Shown here: piece after piece, positions 26,031 to 35,787 of the stretch
Layout of the letters: each line of letters starts with the position of its first letter
Position numbering within the stretch: the stretch's first letter is position 1
Notes under the pieces: generated by a model
Told to the model about the DNA's origin: nothing
Databases searched by the model: none
Seen by the model: the letters and a program-made list of their open reading frames with translations, nothing else
Translations under genes and position numbers: made by a program
Source: Marivita cryptomonadis
Lineage (GTDB): Bacteria; Pseudomonadota; Alphaproteobacteria; Rhodobacterales; Rhodobacteraceae
Assembly (NCBI RefSeq): GCF_002115725.1
Contig: NZ_JFKD01000010.1
Location: forward strand, 1-64,000
Length of the DNA stretch: 64,000 nt
Reading direction: 5' to 3'

Positions 26031-27741
26031 GGCGCAGCCCCTTGCGATTGCGCCAGACAATGGCGGGAATGAACAGGGCGAAGGCAAAAGGCAGCAGCGC
26101 CAATGCCGTCTGGCTGAGCGCATAAACCGAAATCACCCGCCGGTCACCCCCAGAGGCGAGGGCCACCGCCTCGGTGGTCAGGGTTTGCACCCGGCCCGCG
26201 CCGGCCAGCAGGGTGGGAAGGTATTGCCCGATGGACACGGCGAACCCGACAGCGGCTGCCGTCAGGATCGGACGCAAGAGCATCGGCAGGCGCACCCGCC
26301 ACAGCACGCCGTCGCAGCCCGCACCCAACGCGCGCGCAACATGCCCGTATCGCGCGTCCCACGCGCGGAACGGATCGGCCAGCGATAGAAACACGTAAGG
26401 CAGCACGAAGATGATATGCACCGCGATCACCGCCATGCGGTTGCCATCGATCCCGGTGAAGATGGCCAGCGTCTGAAGCCCGGTCAGAAAGGCGATCTGT
26501 GGCACGATCAAAGGCACATACAGAAGCCAGAGTACGCGACTGCCCGGCCTGAGCCCGTATCGGTCCTCTGCCTCGAGACAGGCCAGAGTCAACAGCATTG
26601 CCGCGAGCGTGGCGACCGAGGCGATGATCAGAGTTTCGGTGATGATAGGCCAGAGGTTCATCCCGTGGCGCATCCAAGTCTTGAGGGTGAATGTGTCGGG
26701 CAGCAGATCGGGAAAGCTCCAGAACCCGGCAAAGGACCACACGAGAAGGCCAAAGATGCCGAACACGATAGCGCCCGCGCTAAGTGTCGCCGCTGCGATG
26801 GAGACGGTCTGAACCACGCGCGTTGCCCCGCGGCGCGCGCCGGAGGCCACCCACCGGCGACCCAATCCTGAAAGTGCGAGTTCGACCAGACGCCACAGGA
26901 GCAGCGCGCACACGACCAACGTAAGCTGCCAGACAGCAGCGGCAGAGGCAAGAAAGCGCATGTCCAAGTCGGGATCATTCATCCATTTGAGGATTTGAAC
27001 CGACAGTGTCGTAGGCGTTGTCGGGCCAAGGATCAGGGACACATCCACCACCGTCATTGAAAAGGCCAGAACGGCAAAGACCGGCAGCCTGATCTGCGCA
27101 TATACGCGAGGGAAGACGGTTTTGAACCAGCCTGTGACGGGGGAATATCCCAAGGCCAATGCGGTGTCGCGCGCTTGTTGCGAACGGATTTGGCTCAGTG
27201 CGGCCAGCGTCATCAGCAAAAGAAACGGCACCTCCTTCACCACCAGCCCGGCGATCAGCGACAGACCGTAGGGGTCTTGCAGGATCAAAAGGTCCGGGGG
27301 TCTGTCCCAACCGGTCAACCACGGCGAGGTGGCGCGTGCGATCCATCCCGACGGTGCAATGAGAAACGCCAACCCAAAGGCGGCCGCGGCATGGGGCACA
27401 GACAAGAGCGGCGACAGCATCCGCTCGATGATGCGAAAGGCCCGTGATCCGCTCCATGCGGCGCAGATCAGGGCGACCAGCAACAAGGACAGGGCCGTGG
27501 CTGCGATCCCGGTGGTGACGCTGAGCACACTTGCGCGGGTGATTCCCGGCCAGTCGAACAGCATGGCAAACGCTTTGAGGTTAAATCCGTCGCCGCCCAA
27601 AGCCGGCATGTACCCGAAAGCGGGACCCAAAGTACCCAGAACCCCCGCCACCACGGGGCCCACCATAATGGCAAGGGTCAGGAGCGGGGCCCATGGCAGA
27701 AACCGGGCCCGCGCCGAGGGTGTGTCGCAGCGTGGGATCAC
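26023..27741 (-). CDS. ynjC: YnjC-type ABC transporter permease, two permease halves in one chain
   Basis: About 572 residues with some twelve hydrophobic spans in two similar halves, the arrangement of ThiP/SfuB/YnjC permeases. GTG 27741 is chosen because it follows the binding-protein stop by 7 bases. The frame stays open upstream, but that part overlaps the binding-protein gene and looks non-coding. It forms the membrane channel for the substrate delivered by the YnjB-type protein. Confidence 0.85.
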   Translation of the reverse strand: MIPRCDTPSARARFLPWAPLLTLAIMVGPVVAGVLGTLGPAFGYMPALGGDGFNLKAFAMLFDWPGITRASVLSVTTGIAATALSLLLVALICAAWSGSRAFRIIERMLSPLLSVPHAAAAFGLAFLIAPSGWIARATSPWLTGWDRPPDLLILQDPYGLSLIAGLVVKEVPFLLLMTLAALSQIRSQQARDTALALGYSPVTGWFKTVFPRVYAQIRLPVFAVLAFSMTVVDVSLILGPTTPTTLSVQILKWMNDPDLDMRFLASAAAVWQLTLVVCALLLWRLVELALSGLGRRWVASGARRGATRVVQTVSIAAATLSAGAIVFGIFGLLVWSFAGFWSFPDLLPDTFTLKTWMRHGMNLWPIITETLIIASVATLAAMLLTLACLEAEDRYGLRPGSRVLWLLYVPLIVPQIAFLTGLQTLAIFTGIDGNRMAVIAVHIIFVLPYVFLSLADPFRAWDARYGHVARALGAGCDGVLWRVRLPMLLRPILTAAAVGFAVSIGQYLPTLLAGAGRVQTLTTEAVALASGGDRRVISVYALSQTALALLPFAFALFIPAIVWRNRKGLRHA

Positions 27742-27748
27742 ACCGCGC

Positions 27749-28954
27749 CTATTGCGCGACGCCGTACCGCTCGGTCCAGTCTTCCTCGAGCTTGACCATC
27801 CAGCTCGGATGCGGCTCGGACAGGGTTGCGCCCAGTTCTTCCGGCGGTAGGGTGGCAATTCCCAGTTCCAACGCATCGAACCTCGCCCGATCGTCGCCCG
27901 ACAGTTTCGCCAGATCAAGAACGGTGCCCAGCCCCCAGACCTCGGGGTCTTGCATCATCGCCTGTGCTTCTGGTGACATCATAAAGTTCGCCACCACCAT
28001 CGCACCCGCTTTGGCGTTGGCGTTGTAGGGAATTGCGACAAAGCTGGCATTGCCGATGGACCCTGCGTCCATGACAAAGCTGCGCACGCTGTTCTGCAAC
28101 TGGCCATTGGCAATCGCATTGCTCGCCTCGTTCGGGTTGAAGCTGATTGCGAGGTCGATCTCGCCATCGGCCATCAATTGGATTTGGCGGGATTCGTTCT
28201 GCGGATAGGCGCGGCCCGACCGCCAAAGGTTTGGCGTGAGACCGTCAAGAAAGGCCCAGAACTCGGCAGTCGCCGCATCGTAGTCGGCCTCTTCGACAGG
28301 CGATTGCAGGACTGACGCGTCTGGCACGAATTCGATCAGGGCTTGCTTGAGGAACGTGGATCCAAGGAAATTCGGCGGTTGCGGATAGGTAAAGCGCCCC
28401 GGATTGGCAGCGGCATAGGCGGCCAGCGCCTCCATCGTGGTGGGGGGTGTCTCAAGCTGCGCGGTGTCATAGTAGAACACCACCTGCGCCATGCCCCACG
28501 GTGCCTCAAGCCCATCGGTCGGCACGGTGAAATCCGAGATCACGGCAGGCTTTCCGGCGACATCCACATTGGCCCAGCTTGGCGTCTGTTCGACCCACGG
28601 GCCGAACAGCAATTCCTGCCGCTTCATCGCGGCAAAGTTTTCGCCGTTAATCCAGATCATGTCGACCGCGCCGCCCTCGTCTTTGCCAGCGGTCTTTTCT
28701 GCCACCACCCGGCTGACCGCATCGGCGGTGTCGGACAGTGTTACATGTTCGAGAGTCACACCGTAATCTTCGTTCACCCGGTTGCCGATCCATGCGATGA
28801 AGCTGTTGATCGTGTCCGACCCGCCCCATGCGTTCCAATAAACCGTCTGCCCGCGTGCCTCCTCGGTGACAGCCTCCCAGTTCGACGGATCGGGGTCGGC
28901 CTGGACCGCAAAAGCGGTTGCAGTGGCGAGTGTGGCGGCAAGCAGAGTGCGCAT
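27749..28954 (-). CDS. ynjB: YnjB-type periplasmic substrate-binding protein
   Basis: 401 residues with a Sec signal peptide (MRTLLAATLATATAFAVQA, cleavage near 19). The segments VYWNAWGGSDTINSFIAWIG and VDMIWINGENFAAMK are characteristic of YnjB. It is the first gene of the importer operon and binds the unknown substrate in the periplasm. Its start lies 161 bases from the divergent YnjF-type gene. Confidence 0.9.
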   Translation of the reverse strand: MRTLLAATLATATAFAVQADPDPSNWEAVTEEARGQTVYWNAWGGSDTINSFIAWIGNRVNEDYGVTLEHVTLSDTADAVSRVVAEKTAGKDEGGAVDMIWINGENFAAMKRQELLFGPWVEQTPSWANVDVAGKPAVISDFTVPTDGLEAPWGMAQVVFYYDTAQLETPPTTMEALAAYAAANPGRFTYPQPPNFLGSTFLKQALIEFVPDASVLQSPVEEADYDAATAEFWAFLDGLTPNLWRSGRAYPQNESRQIQLMADGEIDLAISFNPNEASNAIANGQLQNSVRSFVMDAGSIGNASFVAIPYNANAKAGAMVVANFMMSPEAQAMMQDPEVWGLGTVLDLAKLSGDDRARFDALELGIATLPPEELGATLSEPHPSWMVKLEEDWTERYGVAQ

Positions 28955-29115
28955 AGGTCATGTCCTGATCTTGGAGGCGGATGCCCCGGTCTCGTGCGTT
29001 AAAACCAGCACTACCCTGATCCGGTCAAATGACAAACAGGTGTGTAAGATTTCAGTGGTCCCTTCGAAATCGGACCTTTATGGCGGAAGTCAACCAACCG
29101 CCACCCGAGCATCCC

Positions 29116-29733
29116 ATGATCGACGCCGCCCTTTTGCCGATTATCAAACGCGCCATCGACCGCCCGGCGCGGGCGTTGGTTGCACGCGGTATTTCTGCGG
29201 ACCAGATCACGGTGTTGGGCTTCGGCATTGGCCTTATGGGTGTCATGGCCGTGTGGCTGGGTCTCTTCGGTCTGGCGCTGGTGTGCCTTGTGGTGAACCG
29301 GCTTGCAGATGGTCTGGACGGCGCGGTGGCGCGGCTGACCCACCCCACCGATCGTGGCGCGTTCCTCGACATCGCGCTCGACTTCATGTTCTACGGCCTG
29401 TTCCCTTTGGGCTTTGCGCTGCATGATCCCGCCAATAACGCACTGCCTGCCGCTGTGCTGATCTCAAGCTTCATCGGCACGGGGTCCAGCTTTCTTGCCT
29501 TCTCGATCATCGCCGAAAAGCGCGGGATCACCTCTGAGGACTATCCGACCAAGGGCATCTACTACCTCGGCGGTTTGACTGAAGGCACAGAGACCATCGC
29601 GCTTTTCGTTGCTATGTGCCTGTTCCCTGCGGCTTTCCTGTGGCTCGCTTACACGTTCGCCGGGCTTTGCGCGATCACCACCGTTACCCGTTGGTTGGCA
29701 GGGTGGCGGATGTTTGGATCTGGCGTCCTGTAA
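29116..29733 (+). CDS. ynjF: YnjF-type CDP-alcohol phosphatidyltransferase
   Basis: 205 residues from ATG 29116, close to the length I recall for E. coli YnjF; ATG 29080 is an alternative. The catalytic CDP-alcohol motif is complete: DGLDGAVAR, then seven residues, then GAFLDIALD. Five or six membrane spans surround it. The family joins a CDP-linked lipid or alcohol to an acceptor in the inner membrane. In E. coli ynjF belongs to the ynjABCDEF cluster, so its place beside ynjBCD here is conserved context even though it is divergent. No YnjE homologue is adjacent. Confidence 0.85.
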   Translation: MIDAALLPIIKRAIDRPARALVARGISADQITVLGFGIGLMGVMAVWLGLFGLALVCLVVNRLADGLDGAVARLTHPTDRGAFLDIALDFMFYGLFPLGFALHDPANNALPAAVLISSFIGTGSSFLAFSIIAEKRGITSEDYPTKGIYYLGGLTEGTETIALFVAMCLFPAAFLWLAYTFAGLCAITTVTRWLAGWRMFGSGVL

Positions 29734-29761
29734 TTCTTCTTTTTGAAAGTATGCCGGGGGT

Positions 29762-29780
29762 CTGGGGGCAGAGCCCCCAG
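29762..29780. repeat. GC-rich hairpin, possible terminator or dispersed repeat
   Basis: CTGGGGGC (29762-29769), AGA, then GCCCCCAG (29773-29780) is a perfect 8-bp stem with a three-base loop between the ynjF-type gene and gpmI. T residues lie before and not after it, so it is not a standard + strand terminator. Hairpins with this wording recur in many Rhodobacteraceae genomes, as far as I recall, which suggests a dispersed palindromic repeat. A second small hairpin ACCGC-GCAT-GCGGT follows near 29789-29802. Confidence 0.55.
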
Positions 29781-29891
29781 CGAATCGGACCGCGCATGCG
29801 GTTCGATCAAACGGATCATGCGCCCTCTCCACATCCCGCGCCACCTCTGCTACACCGCGCGAAAGACCGGGTCGAGCAGAGGACACCGCAC

Positions 29892-31409
29892 ATGACCATC
29901 CCGAAACCTGTGGTTCTGACCATCCTCGACGGTTGGGGTCTGCGTGATGATCCGACGGCGAATGCGCCGAAACTGGCCGACACGCCGACGATGGCTCATC
30001 TGATGGCGACCTGCCCCAATGCGACGCTGATCACGCACGGACCTGATGTCGGCCTGCCCAGCGGCCAGATGGGCAATTCCGAGGTCGGCCACACAAATAT
30101 TGGCGCAGGAAGGGTGGTTGCGATGGATCTGGGCCAGATCGATCTTGCCATCGAAGACGGCAGCTTCTTCAAAAACGCTGCGATCCTCGATTTTGCCAAT
30201 GCGGTCAAAGACGCGGGTGGTCGGGCGCATATCATGGGTGTGGTCTCGGACGGTGGGGTGCATGGGCATATCAGCCACATACAGGCGGCTGTAAAAATGC
30301 TCACTGATCTGGGCGTCGAGGTTGTGCTGCACGCCATTACCGACGGACGCGACGTGGCACCGACCTCTGCCAAGGGGTTTGTCGCTGATCTGGTCGACAA
30401 CCTGCCCCAAAACGCAACAATCGGTACCGTGATCGGGCGGTATTTCGCGATGGACCGGGACACCCGTTGGGATCGGGTCGAACGGGCGTATAACGCGATG
30501 ATCCTCGGACAGGGCACCAGAGCCGATGCGGCTATCCAAGCCGTGGAAAACGCCTATGCCAAAGACCAGAATGACGAATTTATCGAGCCCTGCGTGATTG
30601 GCGACTACAGCGGTCTGAGTAGAGGCGATGGCTTCTTCTGTCTAAACTTCCGCGCGGATCGCGCTCGGGAAATCCTTGCTGCGATCGGTGACCCTGCGTT
30701 CGATGGCTTCGATCGTGATAAGCCTGATCTGCCCGGCCTTCTCGGCATGGTGAATTATTCCAAGGCGCACGATGCTTACATGACGACCGCCTATCCCAAG
30801 CAGGAAATCAAGAACACACTTGGCGAATGGGTCGCCAAACACGGGCGCAAACAGTTCCGGCTGGCCGAGACCGAGAAGTACCCGCATGTGACCTTCTTTC
30901 TGAACGGTGGGCAGGAAACGCCGGAAGAGGGTGAAGACCGGTTCATGCCTAAAAGCCCGAATGTGGCGACCTATGACCTGCAACCAGAGATGTCTGCTGA
31001 TGAAGTGACAGATAAATTCGTCGCTGCCGTAGAGGCAGGGTATGACCTGATCGTCACTAACTTTGCCAACCCGGACATGGTTGGGCACACCGGCGATCTG
31101 GATGCCGCAATCAAGGCTTGCGAAGCTGTGGATGCAGGGCTGGGCAAGGTGCTTGCCGCCGTCGAAAAGATGGGTGGTGCGATGATCGTAACAGCTGATC
31201 ACGGCAATTGCGAAACCATGGTCGATCCCGAAACGGGTGGGCCGCACACAGCGCATACAACGAACCTTGTGCCCGTTGTTCTTTACGGTGGGCCGGAAGG
31301 TGCAACGCTGGCTGACGGGCGGCTGGCTGACCTTGCGCCCACGCTGCTGGCGCTGATGGGGCTGCCGCAACCGGACGAGATGACCGGGAAAACCCTGATC
31401 CGCTCATGA
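29892..31409 (+). CDS. gpmI: 2,3-bisphosphoglycerate-independent phosphoglycerate mutase
   Basis: 505 residues, full length. It interconverts 3- and 2-phosphoglycerate in glycolysis using two metal ions. LDGWGLR holds the first metal-binding Asp and GNSEVGHTNIGAGR the phospho-accepting Ser63. VTADHGNCE holds late metal ligands. ATG 29892 has AGAGGA upstream; longer in-frame extensions lack a site. The stop overlaps the EnvC-like gene by 4 bases, starting the gpmI-envC-ctpA operon. Confidence 0.97.
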   Translation: MTIPKPVVLTILDGWGLRDDPTANAPKLADTPTMAHLMATCPNATLITHGPDVGLPSGQMGNSEVGHTNIGAGRVVAMDLGQIDLAIEDGSFFKNAAILDFANAVKDAGGRAHIMGVVSDGGVHGHISHIQAAVKMLTDLGVEVVLHAITDGRDVAPTSAKGFVADLVDNLPQNATIGTVIGRYFAMDRDTRWDRVERAYNAMILGQGTRADAAIQAVENAYAKDQNDEFIEPCVIGDYSGLSRGDGFFCLNFRADRAREILAAIGDPAFDGFDRDKPDLPGLLGMVNYSKAHDAYMTTAYPKQEIKNTLGEWVAKHGRKQFRLAETEKYPHVTFFLNGGQETPEEGEDRFMPKSPNVATYDLQPEMSADEVTDKFVAAVEAGYDLIVTNFANPDMVGHTGDLDAAIKACEAVDAGLGKVLAAVEKMGGAMIVTADHGNCETMVDPETGGPHTAHTTNLVPVVLYGGPEGATLADGRLADLAPTLLALMGLPQPDEMTGKTLIRS

Positions 31410-32536
31410 GGCATTTTGCGCTTCTTCTCTGCCTAGTCGGCGCACCCCTCGCGGCTCAGACCCCGGCCGAGGCGGCGCGCGGCGCGATGGTGCAGTTGGA
31501 AGATGCAACGGCCCAGCTTGACTCGGCTGAGTCCGCGCGGGATCGCGTCAGGGCGCTGACCGAGGCGGTTCAGGCGTTCGAGACCGGGCTTGCGGCGATG
31601 CGGGACGGATTACGGGCGGCGTCGATCCGCGAAACTGAATTGCGGCGCGAGCTGAATGCGCGCGATGCCGAGGTGACGCGCTTGCTGGCGGCTTTGTCTG
31701 CATTGGGGCCGGATGCCGGTCCGAAGAATTTCGTGCATCCTGACGGCCCCATTGGTGCGGCGCGGGCTGGGTTGTTGATGGCCTCCATCACACCTGCGCT
31801 GACAGATGCCGCTGCTGACCTGCGCGCGGATGTGGAAGAGGCAACCGCGCTGCGGCAGTTGCAGCAGGATGCGGCGGACACGTTGCAAACCGGGTTGGCC
31901 AATATTCAGATTGCACGAACGGCGCTAAGTCAGGCCATTGCAGACCGCACCGACCTGCCGCGAAAGTTCACCGAAGATCCGGTGAAGACCGCTCTGCTGA
32001 TTGCCGCAACCGAAACGCTCGATGGATTTGCCGCTGGGTTGAGCCAGATTTCCGAGAATGAAGCTGATCTTGATCTGCCCGCCGCAAGCAATCGCAAAGG
32101 CCGGTTGTCACTGCCTGTTTCCGGGGAAATCCTGCGTCGTGCCGGGGAGACCGATGCGGCGGGTGTGACACGTCCGGGCATCTTGATCGCGACAAGACCT
32201 CGCGCGCTGGTCACGACACCGGCGGCGGCAACGATCCGCTACCGGGGGCCGCTTTTGGATTACGGGCTGGTCAGCATTCTGGAACCGGAACCCGATATCC
32301 TGTTCGTCTTTGCTGGGCTCCACTCGGTGTTTGGTGAGACCGGTCAGGTGCTTCCCGAAGGCAGTCCGGTCGGTTTGATGGGCGGTCCAGCGGGTGAAAC
32401 CAACGATATTCAATCACCATCCGGTGAAAGGGCTGGCGAAGCGTTGTCTGAAACGCTCTATATAGAAGTCAGATTAGGCGACACGCCAGAGGACCCCCTT
32501 GGGTGGTTCACAGAGGATAAGGGAAGGACCGAATGA
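31406..32536 (+). CDS. envC: EnvC-like murein hydrolase activator (degenerate M23/LytM domain)
   Basis: 376 residues with a signal peptide (ALLLCLVGAPLAAQ). The middle (about 25-200) is coiled coil and the C-terminal part has the LytM fold pattern (RGPLLDYGLVSILEP, FVFAGLHSVFGETGQVL). The HxxxD and HxH zinc ligands of active M23 peptidases are absent, as is normal for EnvC, which activates amidases at the septum instead of cutting murein. Both neighbours overlap it by 4 bases (ATGA), so the operon is translationally coupled. Confidence 0.85.
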   Translation: MRHFALLLCLVGAPLAAQTPAEAARGAMVQLEDATAQLDSAESARDRVRALTEAVQAFETGLAAMRDGLRAASIRETELRRELNARDAEVTRLLAALSALGPDAGPKNFVHPDGPIGAARAGLLMASITPALTDAAADLRADVEEATALRQLQQDAADTLQTGLANIQIARTALSQAIADRTDLPRKFTEDPVKTALLIAATETLDGFAAGLSQISENEADLDLPAASNRKGRLSLPVSGEILRRAGETDAAGVTRPGILIATRPRALVTTPAAATIRYRGPLLDYGLVSILEPEPDILFVFAGLHSVFGETGQVLPEGSPVGLMGGPAGETNDIQSPSGERAGEALSETLYIEVRLGDTPEDPLGWFTEDKGRTE

Positions 32537-33873
32537 AAAAAGTAGTCATGGCGGCCATGGGCGGCACACTTGCAGGCATCGTGGCCACGACGCAATTCGT
32601 GGGTCCGCTGGTCGCGCAGGAAAGCGCCCGCACCACAAACGTGTATGAACAGCTCGACCTGTTCGGGGACATTTTCGAACGTATCCGTGCGCAATATGTC
32701 GAAGAGGTGGATGCAGGGGATTTGATCGAAGCGGCCATCGACGGCATGCTCACCTCGCTTGATCCGCATTCCAGTTACCTGTCGCCGGACGATGCCGCCG
32801 ACATGCGCGTGCAAACGCGCGGGGAATTCGGTGGTCTGGGGATCGAAGTCACGCAGGAAGAGGGCTTTGTGAAAGTCGTGTCGCCAATTGACGGCACCCC
32901 CGCCGAAGAAGCAGGGATCGAAGCGGGCGACTTCATCACTCATGTGGATGGTGCTTCGGTATTGGGTCTGACGCTTGACGAGGCGGTCGACATGATGCGC
33001 GGCCCGGTTGGGTCTGAGATCATCATCACCGTTGTGCGCGAAGGCGAATCCGAACCGTTCGATGTGTCGATCATCCGCGACACCATCAAGCTGACCGCAG
33101 TTCGAACCCGCCTGCAAGGTGAAGCGGTGGTTTTGCGCGTCACCACCTTCAACGACCAGACGTATGCCAACCTCGAAGAGGGGCTGGCTGAACAGGTTGA
33201 GGCCGCCGGTGGTATCGACAGTGTCGAGGGCATCGTCCTTGACCTGCGCAACAATCCCGGTGGTCTGCTCAATCAGGCGATCCGGGTTAGCGATGCGTTC
33301 CTTGAAAAGGGCGAGATCGTCAGCACTCGGGGCCGCAACCCCGAGGACGGTGATCGCTACAATGCCACGCCGGGTGATCTGGCACAGGGCAAACCGATTG
33401 TCGTTCTGATCAACGGCGGTTCTGCATCAGCATCCGAAATCGTAGCCGGTGCGCTTCAGGATCACCGTCGTGCCATCGTGGTCGGCACGAAGTCCTTCGG
33501 CAAGGGCTCGGTTCAGACGGTGATGCCGCTTCGGGGCGACGGTGCCATGCGCCTGACCACCGCGCGGTATTACACGCCATCGGGCAGGTCCATTCAGTCG
33601 CTTGGCGTGTCGCCGGATATCGTCGTAGCCCAACCGCGCCGCGCCGAGGCCAGCGCTGAGGACGAGGAGGAAACAAACGTCTTCAACCGGTCCGAGGCAG
33701 ACCTTCGTGGCAGTCTCGACAATGACAGCCTGAGCGAGGACGAGGTTCAGCAGATCGAAGCCGACCGCGCCAAAGCCGAAGCCGCTGCCGCGTTGCGTGA
33801 AGAGGATTACCAGCTGGCCTATGCCATTGACATCCTCAAAGGCTTGACCGCGCTTCAGCCGTCCAACGACTAA
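32533..33873 (+). CDS. ctpA: Carboxy-terminal processing protease (S41 family)
   Basis: 446 residues. An N-terminal signal or anchor segment is followed by a PDZ domain (about 95-170, GLGIEVTQEEG) and the S41 protease core. The catalytic Ser is in SASASE (297-302) and the Lys in FGKGSVQ (Lys324). It trims C-termini of periplasmic proteins. Pairing with an EnvC-like gene is common in proteobacteria and suggests joint control of cell-wall hydrolysis. A strong hairpin follows. Confidence 0.95.
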   Translation: MKKVVMAAMGGTLAGIVATTQFVGPLVAQESARTTNVYEQLDLFGDIFERIRAQYVEEVDAGDLIEAAIDGMLTSLDPHSSYLSPDDAADMRVQTRGEFGGLGIEVTQEEGFVKVVSPIDGTPAEEAGIEAGDFITHVDGASVLGLTLDEAVDMMRGPVGSEIIITVVREGESEPFDVSIIRDTIKLTAVRTRLQGEAVVLRVTTFNDQTYANLEEGLAEQVEAAGGIDSVEGIVLDLRNNPGGLLNQAIRVSDAFLEKGEIVSTRGRNPEDGDRYNATPGDLAQGKPIVVLINGGSASASEIVAGALQDHRRAIVVGTKSFGKGSVQTVMPLRGDGAMRLTTARYYTPSGRSIQSLGVSPDIVVAQPRRAEASAEDEEETNVFNRSEADLRGSLDNDSLSEDEVQQIEADRAKAEAAAALREEDYQLAYAIDILKGLTALQPSND

Positions 33874-33880
33874 AATCATA

Positions 33881-33909
33881 TTGCGGCGCGGAATGTTTCT
33901 GCGCCGCAA
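33881..33909 (+). terminator. Hairpin after ctpA
   Basis: TTGCGGCGC (33881-33889) pairs perfectly with GCGCCGCAA (33901-33909) across an 11-base loop. Only CTTTGC follows, so the T-run is poor. It could partly end the gpmI-envC-ctpA transcript or shield the rppH leader. Confidence 0.5.
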
Positions 33910-33927
33910 CTTTGCAAAGGCCCCAAG

Positions 33928-34410
33928 ATGACCCCCGAAGAGATTGCTCGCCTGCCATATCGTCCCTGTGTCGGTGTCATGCTGGTGAACCGTGAGGGGC
34001 ATGTTTTTGTGGGCCAACGCATCGACAATCCGGGCCCTGCTTGGCAAATGCCGCAGGGTGGCGTGGACAAGGGCGAAAGCCCCCGTGATGCAGCCTTGCG
34101 TGAGCTTTGGGAAGAAACCGGGGTTCTGTCCCGACTGGTCAAGATCGAGGCCGAGACCAAGGATTGGATCCCCTACGACCTGCCGCATGACCTTGTCGGC
34201 AAGCTTTGGAAAGGGCGCTATCGCGGGCAGGAGCAAAAGTGGTTCCTGATGCGGTTCAAAGGAACTGATGACCAAGTGGATATCGCCACCGAACATCAGG
34301 AATTCAGCCGTTGGAAGTGGATGGCGCCGGATCAACTCATCAACAACATTGTTCCATTCAAGCGGCATGTCTATGAGCGGGTTTTGACAGCGTTCAAGGA
34401 TCACCTGTGA
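33928..34410 (+). CDS. rppH: RNA pyrophosphohydrolase (Nudix)
   Basis: 160 residues. It removes pyrophosphate from the 5' end of mRNA to start decay. The Nudix box begins at [11 protein letters not shown] and continues into RELWEETGV (GX5EX7REUXEEXGU complete). PAWQMPQGG just before it and WKWMAPDQL near the end are typical of RppH. It follows the ctpA hairpin and overlaps the next gene by 4 bases. Confidence 0.95.
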   Translation: MTPEEIARLPYRPCVGVMLVNREGHVFVGQRIDNPGPAWQMPQGGVDKGESPRDAALRELWEETGVLSRLVKIEAETKDWIPYDLPHDLVGKLWKGRYRGQEQKWFLMRFKGTDDQVDIATEHQEFSRWKWMAPDQLINNIVPFKRHVYERVLTAFKDHL

Positions 34411-34889
34411 CCCGCGTGGGTGTCGTCGTTGCTGGCGTGATGGCGCTTTCTCAACCGGCCTTTGCGTTAAGCTGCATGGCTCCGGACATTGCCCGCGATT
34501 ACCAGCGGGCCGCACAATCCGATGACACTTACATCATCGTCAAAGGTGATCTGTTCTTCGATGAAGCCGATCTTCCCGACCGTGTCGAACAGCGTACATC
34601 CCGTGCGCGCGACCGTGTTGATCTAGAAGGTTGGCTGGCAGGATTTTCCCTGACCAAAGATGGCTTCACCAAGAGGTTCGAACGCGATGTGATCCTGCGG
34701 GTGTCCTGCCTTGGCCCGTGGTGCGGCGGAACTGTCAAGGGCGAGCATTTGGCCTTCCTCAAACAGGAAGACCGCCAATGGGTCCTGCAGATCAACCCGT
34801 GTCCCGGAATGACATATGCATCCCCGACTGCGGAACAGGAGCAGAAAGCGCTGGCCTGTTTTCGGGGGGAGCGCTGTCAAGCCAAGTGA
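34407..34889 (+). CDS. Secreted cysteine-rich protein of unknown function
   Basis: 160 residues starting with GTG inside the rppH stop (GTGA overlap). A signal peptide ([17 protein letters not shown]) predicts export. Six cysteines remain after it, including SCLGPWCGG, which could form disulfides in the periplasm. I do not recognise a family. Co-translation with rppH suggests only shared expression, since the products act in different compartments. Confidence 0.75.
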   Translation: MTRVGVVVAGVMALSQPAFALSCMAPDIARDYQRAAQSDDTYIIVKGDLFFDEADLPDRVEQRTSRARDRVDLEGWLAGFSLTKDGFTKRFERDVILRVSCLGPWCGGTVKGEHLAFLKQEDRQWVLQINPCPGMTYASPTAEQEQKALACFRGERCQAK

Positions 34890-34916
34890 CAAGAACGCCA
34901 CGAATAGGAACACACG

Positions 34917-35774
34917 ATGCTTTGCAAAATCGGTGAGGTCGAAGTCTGGAGACTGCTCGACTTGCACGGTCCCTTCATGGCACCGGAAGCGCTTTTCCCG
35001 ACTGCGGGATCGGATGTTGCCGAGGTTGTGGAACGTCATGTTCCGGGCTCTGTCTGCAAAGCCACGGGTTGCCTGATTATTCCCATTCAAGGGTTCGTGT
35101 TGATCACGCCGACCCATCGAATTCTGATCGACAGCTGTGTTGGCAACGACAAAACTGTCCCTGCTTTTCCCAGCTGGCACAAGCGGTCCGACGGGCGGTT
35201 CTTGGCATCGCTCCATGCGGCGGGTCTGACCGTCGATGACATCGACTACGTGTTGTGCACGCACCTGCACACCGATCACGTGGGATGGAATACGCGGCTT
35301 GAGGATGGCCGTTGGGTTCCCACGTTTCCCAATGCGCGCTACCTGATACCCGCCGCCGACGAAGCGTTCCAAAAGGACCGGATGAGCGATCTATACACCG
35401 AGAGCGTTTTGCCGGTCATTGCCGCCGGGCAGGCCGAGATGGTGCAGGCGGGACATAGGCTTGGAGATCACGTCACCCTTGTTCCGACGCCCGGGCATAC
35501 ACCGGGTCACGTGTCGGTTCAGATCCAAAGCGGCAGTCGCAAAGCGATCATCACCGGGGATGCCCTGCATTCTGCAACGCAATGCTGGCACCCGGAATGG
35601 CATTTCAAGTTCGATGCGGATGCCGAACGGGCCGTCGAGTCCCGCCGCTTTCTGCTGGAAACGGCGTCTGAGGCTGAGTGCCTTGTGCTTGGCAGCCATT
35701 TCTCCCTACCCTCGGTGGGGCGGGTGTTTGCCGAAAAGGACGCGTTTCGCTGGACAGATCTGTCAGAGCTTTGA
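34917..35774 (+). CDS. MBL-fold metallo-hydrolase
   Basis: 285 residues. CTHLHTDHVGW is the HxHxDH zinc motif, PTPGHTPGHVS the third His block, TGDALH the bridging Asp, and GSHF the last His. The layout matches the lactonase/quinoprotein-associated branch of the superfamily. The substrate cannot be told; an ester or lactone is possible. It ends 13 bases from the convergent transglutaminase-like gene. Confidence 0.88.
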   Translation: MLCKIGEVEVWRLLDLHGPFMAPEALFPTAGSDVAEVVERHVPGSVCKATGCLIIPIQGFVLITPTHRILIDSCVGNDKTVPAFPSWHKRSDGRFLASLHAAGLTVDDIDYVLCTHLHTDHVGWNTRLEDGRWVPTFPNARYLIPAADEAFQKDRMSDLYTESVLPVIAAGQAEMVQAGHRLGDHVTLVPTPGHTPGHVSVQIQSGSRKAIITGDALHSATQCWHPEWHFKFDADAERAVESRRFLLETASEAECLVLGSHFSLPSVGRVFAEKDAFRWTDLSEL

Positions 35775-35787
35775 TAGCCCGGAGGTA

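Noticed and set aside
28955-29115. Possible TPP riboswitch near the YnjB-type gene (CCTGATCCGG and nearby GC blocks)
   Set aside because: The piece resembling the TPP motif is on the plus strand, facing ynjF and not the importer, and the CTGAGA element is missing. The similarity is too weak.
29762-29802. Hairpin pair before gpmI as a standard terminator for the ynjF-type gene
   Set aside because: The stem is strong but lacks a following T-run, so it is listed as a repeat, with termination only possible.
29616-29891. In-frame N-terminal extension of gpmI by 92 codons
   Set aside because: It overlaps the end of the ynjF-type gene and the GC hairpin, the residues do not look conserved, and ATG 29892 gives the normal family length.
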